Shown here in pieces: positions 1 through 11,587 of a stretch of DNA of 64,000 bases (the first letter of the stretch is position 1; each line of letters starts with the position of its first letter). Under the pieces are notes generated by a model. It searched no databases. It saw only the letters and a program-made list of their open reading frames with translations, and was not told where the DNA came from. The stretch covers positions 17,833,883-17,897,882 of the forward strand of contig NC_034414.1 in NCBI RefSeq assembly GCF_002078875.1, given 5' to 3'. The position numbers were made by a program, and so were the translations under genes. The stretch is from Numida meleagris. Lineage: Eukaryota > Chordata > Aves > Galliformes > Numididae.

Positions 1-264
1 ATAAGTGTTGCTCTGGCATAGCTAAAATACAATAGATGGGAGCTGGAATATAAAGTGGGGAATTCCTCACATACCTTCCCATTTTCATGGACTAATGGCA
101 GCAAAGAAGGGGGGTGTGGGGGGGAAAAGAGTACTCTGGCATTCAGCCAGAAATTTCATTCGTTTTTCTTTTAATTGCCTTAAGTCACTCCACATTGTGC
201 GAGGGTCCCCCCTCCCCAACCTCGCTTTTCTCTGTGTCCTCTCACTCCCTCCCTGCCCTGGCAG
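1..264 (+). other. Window edge: possible intron end with polypyrimidine tract and splice acceptor
   Basis: The first part is ordinary AT-rich DNA with a G-rich patch at about 108-124 (runs of six and seven G). From about 207 to 260 the plus strand is a long pyrimidine-rich tract broken by few purines, ending in CAG at 262-264. This is what a vertebrate 3' splice site looks like. No branch point was proven and no upstream exon lies in the window, so this remains a sequence pattern only. Confidence 0.25.
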
Positions 265-870
265 CCGCCCCCAGCCCTGTGCACTGTGATGAGGATGGGC
301 CCTGCCTCTCATGCAGCCTCCTTGGAGAGTAGCACCTGGGCACTGGCACCAAGTGCTCGGCTTGCCCACAGTCAGCCTTAGCGCAGGGTGCAGGACTGCA
401 TCACTACCATGGGCGAACTGTTATAGGCTGTGGAAATCAGTGTGATAGCAACATTATGCATCAGCTGGGGGTCTTTTCCTCGTTCTCAGCCTATACGCAT
501 CTGAGATGTTATCTCTAAGGCTTTAATGAAATTCCAAATCCCCACTGCAGTTTGCTTACTTACATCCCCACTGTACAGTCATTGGGGTAGAACAGCCCCC
601 TCTCTCAGCCCTGCACTGTCAGGCAGTGCTGTTGGGTTGTGTTACACGGAGTTGTTTTATTCCACTTATGTGCAGCATGTTATTGGGAATACAGTGGGTC
701 TTGCAGTGTCTCTGTCCTGAAGAAGCTTATTTAAAAACAGAGGCAGAAGGTGGGAGAACAAGTGCTTTTTTCCTTCAAAGAACACAGAGAGTGTTTTTTT
801 AATTATGCTGAAGAGCAAAGCTCTCAGAGACTTTTGATATGTTTGAATAAACTTTTATTTAGTGAAAATG
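265..870 (+). other. Candidate 3'-terminal exon (short coding tail, 3' UTR, poly(A) signal)
   Basis: Directly after the acceptor-like CAG the sequence is GC-rich. It can be read for about 21 codons in the frame whose first complete codon is at 267, giving a cysteine- and acid-containing tail (…VHCDEDGPCLSCSLLGE) that stops at TAG 330-332. An AATAAA lies at 846-851, which would give an exon of about 600 bases with a 3' UTR. I do not recognise the peptide. The same stretch is open in other frames, so the coding reading may be chance. A conserved donor-acceptor pair or a matching transcript would be needed to call it a gene. If real, the gene body lies to the left of this window. Confidence 0.15.
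846..851 (+). promoter_or_regulatory. AATAAA poly(A)-signal match
   Basis: A perfect AATAAA hexamer follows the candidate terminal exon and is trailed by TTTTATTT about 3-10 bases downstream. Such hexamers are common in AT-rich DNA. The only reason to list this one is its position about 580 bases after a good acceptor-like site. Confidence 0.2.
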
Positions 871-1261
871 CATTTTAAAGAGCTTTAATACAATCTTTAT
901 CTTCAAATCTTTATATGAAGTGTTGGATTTGTTTTTGTAACAGTCATTTCAGTAAAGTGGATTAGAATTCATCTGCTGTTGGTTAGGGATCAGGTTCCTG
1001 AATATCTTACAGATTGAGATCTCTTTCCCGAACAGTAGTCAATATAAAATGTATACTACTAAACAGACAATGTTGAAAGCAGGTATGGTATTAATTTACT
1101 ACGGAAGAATTCTAGTCTAATGGAATATTCCGTAGAATTCAGAAAGAAATTAATCTACTAGATTTTGCATTTTATGGTGATGTTCTGGGTCATAGGACTT
1201 AGCCTTTAGTCTAACATCTGCATTCAATCTGTATTTACCCCCAATTCTCAGCTGACAGTGA

Positions 1262-1376
1262 GATGTTTTAGGGAAATGGTTCAGTGGACATGGTGGTGAT
1301 TTGTTGACTGTTGGACTACATGATCTTAGTGGTCTTTTCCAATCTTAATTATCCTATGACTACATGATTTTATGAT
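1262..1376 (+). mobile_element. CR1 LINE, 3' tail fragment (plus strand)
   Basis: The stretch reads like the end of an avian CR1: a 'ggttcagtggacatggtggt' segment, then 'gttggactacatgatctta', then 'ggtcttttccaatctt', and finally degraded copies of the 8-base CR1 end repeat (ATTCTATG-like: 'atcctatga', 'attttatga'). Only about 115 bases remain, all 3' non-coding, so this is a strongly 5'-truncated copy. The many mismatches to the remembered consensus suggest an old insertion. It is the only CR1 copy I can see before 37 kb. Confidence 0.85.
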
Positions 1377-4300
1377 AACACGGTGATCTCCCCTGTTGGA
1401 AAGGTAACAGTATAAGGTAATAAGAGAAAATAAAGGAAATCTGATGGATGGAGAGAAAAGAGTAAGACTCAAGTCTTCTTTGGAAATAAAAATATAGAAA
1501 CTAAGAAAATGGAATTAATGGAATTCATACTCTTTGGAAAACTTAAATACTTGCAAATCTAGATTTGGGAAAGCCTTTTTTTCTTAGATTATTGCTCAGG
1601 TTCTTTCTGTGTCTAATGTCTCAGCCCAGTGCTAAATGAGACGAACTTGGAAGCTCATGTGAACACCAGCACAGTGCATAGGAGCACTCTTGGCTCCAAG
1701 CAGGAGCTAAACTCCAGTTGCTATAACTGCATTACCCAGTTGGAGAGCAGAGCACAGCCACTATCCTCTACCATCCTCTTTGCCTTCAAGCTAGCAACAA
1801 GAAAGTAGAGGGGCATACTTCTCAGGTGTCTCCAAATAGTGGGCAGCCATCCTGCCTGCAACAGGAGCCAGTGAGAGTGATGGCCAACAGCAAGACTTGA
1901 CATCAAAAGACTTTGGTTGCTATTTATGTTTGGCTTTCGGTACGATCTCTAGCTCATTTCTGAAGCACAAAGATGGCCTGTTGATTCATAACTTAATGTT
2001 ATCTGTAGAAACACTTTCTTAAATCAGGACTATATCAAGATGAGTAAGTATAAAAAGCTGGGAAGCAGCAATAAGGGAAAGATGTGGCTGTCTAACCCTG
2101 GTGAAGAGGAGTAGAGATGGGTAAGACAGAGGCAGTCTCTTGTTTTGGAGCTGTGATTTCAGAGCTGTGATTTCAAAGCTGTGTCACAAGACAGGGTGCA
2201 TCATGGATCCACAGAGCTCACAACTGCATGTGGCAGATGAGGATGGCACTGCTGCACTGAACAGTAATTTGTGTCCAACCAAATTTCCACTGAGCTGCAG
2301 CCAGGAAGACACAGCAATAGTCGATTTTGTTCTGTGTGCTCTTGCTAGGCTAGTGAGGGGAAAGCTTGCTTGGCTTCCCAGCATGCTGCAAACTCACCTT
2401 CCTGTAACAGAACTGACAGCACCTGCAAAAGCAGGGCTAACATAGGAAGGAAAAATGGAACAATTCAAAGTATGGTATGCTTAGCTTTTATACAAAGAAG
2501 AGCTGTAAAAAGCATAACAGAGAGAGAATGGAAACACAACAAGTAGCTAAAGAGGGAGAAATTATGCAAATTTCAAAAGCACTGTAGTGATGTAGTGTTC
2601 AGTGGGCTCATAGGGTTGGTATTTATGCACTGATTACATCTCTAATTTACAAAGAACTTCGTTCAGAGATCTACAAGTGCCTAACGCACTTTAGTGTCAA
2701 AGTCACTGCATTTGCCAGTAGAGCAAGCCAATTCTGGAATGCCATTAAAAGCAAAAGCTGTCTAATGTTCTACTTTTTAAACACAAATATCAAAGAGAGA
2801 GAAAAAAGGGTGAATTGGAGAGATGGGGAGGAGGGAGGGAAGAGTCAATTGCTTTTGCAGAAACTGCAGTTTCTTTCAAAAAACCTGTCATTGACATCTT
2901 TCCCTAGAAAACATTTTGTCATGCACATCAGTGTATGTCTTTAAGGAGATCAATCTAGAGGAGTCAAACCAACAATCATCACGTGACAGATTTTCAGATG
3001 GTGTTCTCATCAATCACACTGATAATGAGGTGGCAAATTGCTGTCTTATAGCGAAACTAGAAAGACAACTACCCCAGTAGGTGTCAATGAATATGTCAAA
3101 GGATTGTCCCTAGGGGAGTCTGAGAAGGTTCTCAGAAACCTTTTTGTGAAGCTTGAATGCAGAATACTTTATTGATCACTAAAGAATTTGCACTGACATA
3201 CTATTTCCCCATGACATTTGAACCACCAATTTCCTAGCTCATGGTGAGTACCTATTTGGTGAACACTTTTGGGAGTTTTCTTTCATCTTTAGATATACTG
3301 AGAAATCTTGTTTTAATATTATCTTAGCCTTTCATCTCCTAAAGAATATCAAAAGAAGATTTTACAAGTTATATATAGGCAAAATGTCTGAAAATGTTTA
3401 ATGACTGTGATCCAACAGTGATAATTCAGAATTTATTTATTTAGATTTAGATTATATTCTGATCTATTTTCACATGTTGAATAGCATTTTATACTCGCTG
3501 TCTTTTTAGTGGGGTAGTCCTGTTTATGGAGCAATCTGCTATTAATCTGAAGAGCCCGGTTATCAGTATACTGACCTTTGAAGATAAAATGGTCCTTTTG
3601 TTCTCCATTTCCTAATTTTCTTAACATCTGAATTGGAGCCCAGTACACTCCTGCAGCCAGAGATCATATAGCAGTGAACTGACATTCTGTCCAGGTTATT
3701 TCCCCGAGAGTTTTGGAGACAGATAGGCTGCTTTTCACCGGGTCTGGAGTACTGCAAGCTTTGTTTTCCCAATATTCAAGAAACAATAGTAAATATTTTT
3801 TTTCTCTCGTTTTTTTCCTCACACTTAGTACTGTGAAAACAGTGTGGGCCATCCTTTTCAGTTCTTTGGCAAATAATATTGCAAAAGGTGTAACAGGAAA
3901 AATGTTATGCTTACTGCGTTGATTGCTCTCAGCTTAATTGTGAACCCAATTTCACAAGATTTCACTTAATATTTACGTGGAACAATGTGTCTAAACTGCT
4001 TTTGAAATCATTTAAACAGTGGTTAAATTTAACATTCCTCAGTTTTGGTATTAAAAATGAATATGAACAGAAAAAATTTGTTCCAATTTGTCTTGAAAGG
4101 CACTTGGATAAAAATATTGAGTTAAAATCTGTTACAAAAAAAATCCATCCAATTAATAATATTGCACAAAAAGATTTTATGTGAGAAAAATCCATGTTTC
4201 AAAAACAAGCATCTTAATACAAATATTTCAGTCAGATATTGACTTTATGTGATGACTAATACAACTGCTTCCAGTCTTGGGATTACTATTGTGATTCATA

Positions 4301-7300
4301 ATTGGAATAAGAGTATTCTAATATCCATTGATTTGCGTGATTGAGGTCAAATGTATAGGGGACACAGCCTTGCTGGTGTATACAAATGTAAGTGCATACT
4401 TGATAAATCTCAGTGGAGATGGTAATTAAACACTGTTATTTAGTATACTTTTCCCTCACAATTACATTAAAACTTTTGACATAAAACCACACATATTTTT
4501 CATGTGCAGCCATACCCCGTGCATACTGGGAGTTGTTCCATCTTTGAGGATACTTAAGTATCAAAGCCACCAGACATATTTAGTTTTACTTTCAGATTTT
4601 GTCATATCAAACTAAGAACATGCAAAGCACACTGAATGATAATTAACTAACTGCAAACAATAACCATGCAACGGCAAAGAAGACCCACACCCAACACGTT
4701 CTCTGTGTACCACCTATGCTCACTTGCTGATGAGTTTTTCTCAGATAAAATGTGGCATCAGCCTACCTTCACATCATCTTCTGCCAGAAGATGGTTATGA
4801 AAGTCTGAGAAAAGCAGTCCATAAGATTTGCAGAATGTCAAAAGCTAGAGACTGGAACAATGTCTAGGATCGTTCCTGCTTCTGACCTTTGACATTCCAT
4901 GAAAAAATATATTGAAGCACATCTCTACATCAGCATTATGAGTAATACATTTCAAAGCATTTATCAGCCTTATCTAATTCCAGTTAAAGTTAATGGAAAA
5001 AATTCCCACTGAACAATACTAATAGTAAATGTAATCTTGTTGGATTGCCAAGGGGCCAGCTGTGAAAGGACTGCTATTGTGCTAAACACGAGCAGTAGCA
5101 AGCTCAAGTCCCTAAGAACTTATGATCTAAATGGACAAGACTACCCCATGGGGAGAGAACAAAATAGCCCAGGAACTGAATGACATCCTATTATACCATG
5201 CGTAATTGAGTCATATCAGTGTTTAGTATCTTGGATTCATCTCCCAATTAATCCAATTGGCATTAGAGACTTGAACTAGAGAAAATACAATTGCCCCTTA
5301 ATCTTTTGGTTTGGATTTCCATTGTCTTTGGGTCTCAGTTCATATTCCTTCAGTTTATTACCTGGGCATTTAAAAAATGAGTAATGTGGGACAGCAAGTG
5401 AGGTAGCAAGTGTAATTTTTGAAGGGAAGGGAATATCAGAGCCCATGTGAGCATCACAAGAATGCCCGTAGAGCGTACCTTAGCATATGGAGTAGCCCTC
5501 CACATATTTATTATGCCTCTTGGACATCTGCTGTGATAAGTGCTGCTGAGAAAGGCCTGCCCTGGGATTTAGGATTTTTGTTTTTTCACAGGTGCCAAAC
5601 CAGAGCAGCAGAAGCAGACAGTGTGAAACTCAGTGATGCTACTGCCATCTCCAGCTGTCTTCCTCTCATGCTCCCCCACATGCAGCTAGCTTGGATAGTG
5701 GTGAGTGTTAGCAATAGATGCTTGTAGACCATTTAGACTCAGGAGGACTCACCATGTTTTTCCTTCTTTCGCTAATTTAAGTACTGGATCTTTCTTTGGC
5801 TATATATGTATACCATATGTGCTTCTGTACTGAACAGTGTCAGCACCCTGGAAAAGACTGGGTCACTTAGCAACAAAATCTGGATCCTTTTGCCTTGACC
5901 AATGAGAGAGACATTTCCAAGTGACATTTGAAAGAAATGTTTGCAGACTGGTCAAAGGAGATGATCTGCTTTATCACTGTAAAAACTGTGATGAAAAATG
6001 CAATTAGGTGAAGCATGAGACTTCTTCGACCATTGTTTTCCTTAAAGACATCGAGAGGGGGAAGAGGAAGGCAAGGAGGCATTAAGGAGGCTGCTATTCT
6101 GAGCCTGCATTAAAGCCCCTACAAATTCTCAGTTGTGTTGTCCCAGTATGAAGATTTGTAAGAATTCTGATGTACTATATGCAGTGAAAACCCGCAGCTG
6201 CTATTCACATCCTGAAATTAGTCTCTACCCAAAAGACTCTCTTGGAGGATTATGTGATCCTTTCTTGCCACCCACTCACTCTGTCATTTCCTAAACTCTG
6301 ATGTTTTTTACAGCATCTCTGGCAGTTAAAAGAACATATGTACATGTATATCCCCAGAGCAGACTGCAAACATGTTTTTAGAAGTACACAAGAAGACATC
6401 TATTTCATAGGTCAAACCAAAGGAATCTGGCTTTTATTGTTAAAGGACTCAAGGGAACACATGTACTGCTGTCAGCTTCTCTCCACACCCACTCCGTGAG
6501 ATGACTACAGAATCATTTTAATCAGGAATGGAGACTACATAATTCAAGCAACAGGGTCAAAAGTCTTATGTCTACAGGGAAAGTGCATTGGTTTAACTTC
6601 AGTCAGATTTTAAATCATGGCTTTAAAGCTTGGCTAAATAATTAGGTAAGAAGATTAATTTAATTTAATTTAAAACTAAGCTAATTTAAGACAAACTAAT
6701 AGCTGCTCTTTTTACGCTAAAATGAATATATTCCCACAAGAGTTTGCACTGATTTATCTAAATCAATTAAATTCATATCCTAGGTCAAACCACTGCAACA
6801 TTCCCATGCAACTAAGGCCTTAAAAAGGATTTTAAAGATAAATATCTCAGTTAAATACTTAAGCTGCAGCCTGAACCCTATTGAAGTCATTGAGACAGGA
6901 GAGCATGCTGCCAGTAAGATACACTCTGAAGTGTCTTTGTGAATCAGTAGCTTCATTCTGCTGTAAGGAACAAGCCTCCATTTCAGTGAGAGTCATCTTG
7001 GATCATGGTGAGTTAATATTTTTACTTCTTCCATATTGGCAGATGGAGATTAATAATAAGTTGCTCTTGCATGAATGGGTCAAAGTTATTTGTACCACTG
7101 CAGCAACAGCCTAGCTTAAGACAGACTAAAACCACAGAGATATCTACATAAATATTCAGATAACTGTCATGAGCTGTGTGGTCATGGCTGCTCCACTATC
7201 CCCAAGTATTCTAACTAGTACAATGCTGTGAGATGTTATCATGTTTTCCAGCAGGATAGATGGGTAATGGGTTGTAAGCATGGGCCCAGTTGACATAGTG

Positions 7301-10300
7301 GGTTTCCCCAGATCTTTCTGAGCCCCAAAGCTGAGTTCCAATGTCTTTAATATTTATGTGTTGTTCTTATTTATGTTTATTTGCTCCTTATACAATCTCA
7401 TTTGGGAAGAGCTGTTCTCTTTCACCTTCAATCCTATGCTTGTGCTACATCCTTATCTTTCTACATGCTCCTATGAATTGTACTTAAGTGCAAGACTTTG
7501 TCTGCTTTCAGCAATCCAGTTTGGAATTTGCATCTCTTTCCTGTGAAAGCAGGTCAACTATTGCTAGGTGCTTCGGAATTTCTTTGACAAATGAGAGGGA
7601 CTCTGCTCTCCCACAAAGAACTGACAAAGCATTTTCATGTGCTGCAGGCCTCTTACTCATGCATTCAGTAGCATTTGTATTCACAGCAGTAGGAAATGAT
7701 GGATGCTTTAAAGATGGTTCATCTTTCATACAGACCACATAGTTTGTGTGTCATGATCAGGCCTTGGCAGTACAAAGATGAAAACTCTTTGAGGATCAGA
7801 GCACTGTTTTGTTCCCGCCTCATTTCTTCTAAGGAACAGCATGCCAAAGAGCATCTGGGATTGTCAAAAGGCAGATGGGTCCATAGTGCCTTCACACCTG
7901 ACACTCTTTATACTGACTTGCAGAGTGAAGCCACTGCATGAAAGGGACAAATATATTCCTTCACTGATTGGATGCTTGTCCCTCTGATACAAACTCCTGG
8001 CAGATAGCCCCACCTGACTCCCATGTAGGGGTGCTGGGTGTGGTGTGTGGAAAAGTCAAATGTACAAGTGATGTTAAACCATGCTTGGATAGTTGGTTCA
8101 AATTATAGCTGCTCTTTGGGTTTTACTGGTGAGAGTGAAGCTGTGAAGATTTAACCCTCCTATCCTTCAGCCCATTGTCCACTTTCGCAAACTGTTCTCA
8201 GCCCTGACCTCCACACTGAGATGAAGGCTGTGTCCATTTGTGATTTCTGATAGGACCACTTACACCTTCCCTGGAGTTTTTCCTGCCATGAGAGCTACCT
8301 GAATGATTTCTGTCTACCATAGTTCAGTAACAATAATTGCATAAGCAGTCATTCCCAGGGAGTAAAATACAAAAGAAAGGAAAGGCAAGAAATCAAGATG
8401 TCCTCTGATCAGAGTTAGTAGGACATATCTATAGCATATGGACACAAGTCAGCATATGTCTGGGATGTAAGCACCTGGCAGAATAAGGTATGTGGAGTGA
8501 AATGAAGAAGAGAAGGGCACTGACCAAGGCTTTGAATGGAGAAGTGGACTCAAATCAACCTACCCCATGCATGGCTAAGAGGCAGATAGTTGGATGCAGA
8601 ATGTGCTTACCTCCTCTTCTCATCTATCAGCTACCTCCAAACTCACAACATTTTACCCAGCTTTATCGAAGATTTCCTTTTGGGCCCAAGGATACAACCT
8701 GACATTTTTGTTCTGCTGCTCTGAAATCTCTTCCCTTCTGTGCTTTTTCTACGCAAAAGCATTTGAAGCACTTCACTGGTTCCCCAGGTTAATACTTGAT
8801 GGGTAGCATACATCTCCTAATGTCTGTCAGGCATGTAAGAAAATGCCAGCTGTTCCTGTGTGTTTAGCCACTATATGTTTGCCCTGTGCCTTGCTGGGTC
8901 TGTTGCTGCTTTCCTGGACTGAGGTACATGTCATCTGGATTACTCTTTACTGTGCAAAAACCAAGCATGTGATGCAGCACATTTCTGTAAATATTTATTT
9001 GAATGTGGATACAAAAGTAAATCAACTGTGTTCCAGTTCCTTTGGATTGCTCTGAGTGTTCATTGGCAGAAATATTTACAGTTTTTAAGTAAATAATGAA
9101 AATTGCCTCAAGCTGTGGTATCTGAATTGATAAATGTGAGTTCTTGCACAAAAAAGATGATCATAAGCCATCTAGGTGGTGTACAGAAAGTTCCTAGCAA
9201 CTCAGCTTAAATTATGGCTCTCAGCTATTAGCAGTTATGGCTTGTAGTCAATTTACTGGCTGCCCATCAAATCATACAGGCAACAAAACTGATCCACAAA
9301 AGCAAGATGGAACTTGGTGAAAAAATAATGATGTGCAATTTAATCATCCAGCTCCAGATAATACAAATAATCCATTACTTTTCTTGAGTATATTTTGTAC
9401 TCAAGTAAAAGGTTTGTAGGAAAGCTCATCATTAATGAAATAAAACATTTTGTGACTCAGTCAGAGGAGTGGAGCTATGACATACAGTCTGTAACATGTA
9501 TGTTTACGTCATTTCTTGGAAGTGGAAAAACAAGTTAATTTTGTATAATGAAAATGCCAACTGGAAGACCAACTACCAGTGAAGTTGATAAGCTTATTCA
9601 CTCTGTCTTTCTGGAAAAATAATTAAAAAAAAAAGCATATTGAATCTGATTCTGATCTCCTTTGCACTCAGTTTAAGTGAGAACATAATTAGGCCCACTC
9701 ATTCTGCCTTTAAAAAATGATTTCTTTCATTAGGACTAAATGCTGATAACAGCATGCTGGATGAGTTAGGGATTTTTTATAGTGTGGGTGAAAAGTTAAA
9801 TATGTGTAGCAACAGCATATGTCTGCACAACTAGACCTAACCCCTTTCTTTAGAGAGCAAACTGAATGCAGAAGACAACACATTTACAAAGGAATGTTTC
9901 AGTGTAAAAAGTAATTTCATCAGTTAATATGACTGAAAAATAAGTTCAAAAGAAAGTAGAACCATTCTGATTAAATCCCAGACAAATCATCACATCTCTA
10001 ATTTCCTGCAAAGGAAACTGCACTGCTAGTGAAAGAGTCTCCAGTTTCATGTATAGATGCCTCAATAAACTAAAGAATAAAATAAACAGATAGCTGTTAA
10101 AAATCTAAACATAGACCGAAATATCTGTTTTTATTAATTCTTTGTCAAATATTTTTGCTTGTATCTATAACACTACATATTTGCTCATCTACAAAGAAAG
10201 GCAGGATAAGAATCAAGAAGTAAGTAAATTCCTCTAACTAAAAATCTCATGGGTTTCACTTAAATATTCAAAATAGTGCAAGAGAACCAACGGGTTCTGA

Positions 10301-11568
10301 CATCAGTTTACACTGTGCATCTTAGAGAGCTATCTCCAAGACTTAATTCCCTCACTTACAAACTGTCTACTTGTAACTGGGAAGTTATGATGTGAATGAA
10401 GGCAGTTACTGTATTTCATATGCAGCTTTTCCAGCACGGATTATACTGACTGTGGAGGAATCAAACTCTTCTATCTTGCATAAAATTATTGATGGAGAGT
10501 ATGTGAGTTCTTAAGCATGTTAAGTAAGAAATCTCACTTTATCTTTCCGTGTTTGGCTCTGATGGGAAGAAAACAAGGTCTTACGTATGGTGCTAACACT
10601 TTCCCCCTTCACGTTGCTAATATTTCATAAAGAGTTTTAAAAGCAAATAAGAATTAAAAAATGCTACAGGATCAAAGCAAACAGATTGCATTAGAAACCT
10701 AGATAGAAATGTAGATAGTCTAGAGACAATATGGGGAAATTTAGGTTTATAATTTCAAGGATTTTTCTCATGGGAAAAGTAACACTTTGCTTTAATAAAA
10801 GAAAATAAGTAGCTAGAAGCACAACCCGTTTGCTGTTTGATGTAACAATGTTATCTGCTCCTTGGGCTTTTTTTGTTTCTGTTCAAGGCATAAAATAATT
10901 ATTGGAGAGGGCTGTTTCATCTCCTTGGAGTACAAAAGTCCTCTTGCTAATTGCCACATCAAATGACTAGAGAACCCCAATGGAAACCTTCAAATGACTG
11001 TGAAAAAATTCAGGCCGTCACTAAATGCTGGGCACTTTTTTGTGTGTGTGATTTCCCATTGCAGATTAGGTTACTTGGGTGTGGGCTTATCACACAGGAA
11101 AGGCCTGGCTGCAGATTAGTTCTGCACCATTGCAGGTCTGTTATGCCAGTTTCATCCTTGACCAAATCGATGGCTAGCACCTTTATTGTATTTTTGTGAT
11201 ACGAAAGAACACTGGACTGTCCAGGCAACAAAAGAAGCAGCAGAAGGCCTACTGTGTTTCTAAAGTGTTACTTCTCTACTTTTTGTCATGCACCAGTGAC
11301 ATGAGTGCCAGGTCCCAGACTTAAACCTCACACAGAGTCAGAAAAAAGCTGTCAGTCTCGGCTTGTTCAAAGACAACTCCTTTGTGAAGATCAGACTAAA
11401 GTGGTATGGTCCATATACTCCCTAAAGCATGCCAAGGAGTCAGAAAGTCATAATCTGCCTTTGTACTTATTGCCATTCACATTTTCCTCCATAGCTGGTG
11501 CCCAATTACCAGTGCTGTAATTTTTCTCTATTGTTAGAAAGCCATAAGAGTTAGCTACCACTTATCCA
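1377..11568. other. Non-coding AT-rich DNA, nothing assignable
   Basis: No recognisable gene, RNA gene or mobile element was found. Open frames are all shorter than about 105 codons and carry no motif. Minor items are the 14-base tandem repeat at 2149, an octamer match ATGCAAAT at 2564-2571 and a short (TTTAA)n run at about 6654-6674. Old unique DNA with patches of constraint would look like this, but constraint cannot be judged from one sequence. Confidence 0.6.
2149..2184 (+). repeat. Short 14-base tandem repeat, about 2.5 copies
   Basis: The unit AGCTGTGATTTCAG occurs at 2149-2162 and again at 2163-2176 with one change in the last base, followed by a partial third copy (AGCTGTG). This looks like a local slippage duplication. 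It overlaps a 101-codon open frame that shows no recognisable protein and is probably chance. Confidence 0.6.
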
Positions 11569-11587
11569 ATCGGGGTCATGACCCGAT
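11569..11587. repeat. Near-perfect palindrome around ATCGGG…CCCGAT
   Basis: ATCGGGGTCATGACCCGAT is an inverted repeat that would be perfect except for one extra G in the left arm. It holds two CpG dinucleotides in otherwise CpG-poor DNA and follows CCAAT. It could be a dimeric protein binding site, but no known motif is matched with certainty. Confidence 0.45.

Noticed and set aside
10905..10945. Possible very old CR1 ('catctccttggag' wording)
   Set aside because: Only about a dozen bases resemble CR1, with no end repeat, which is too little to separate from chance.
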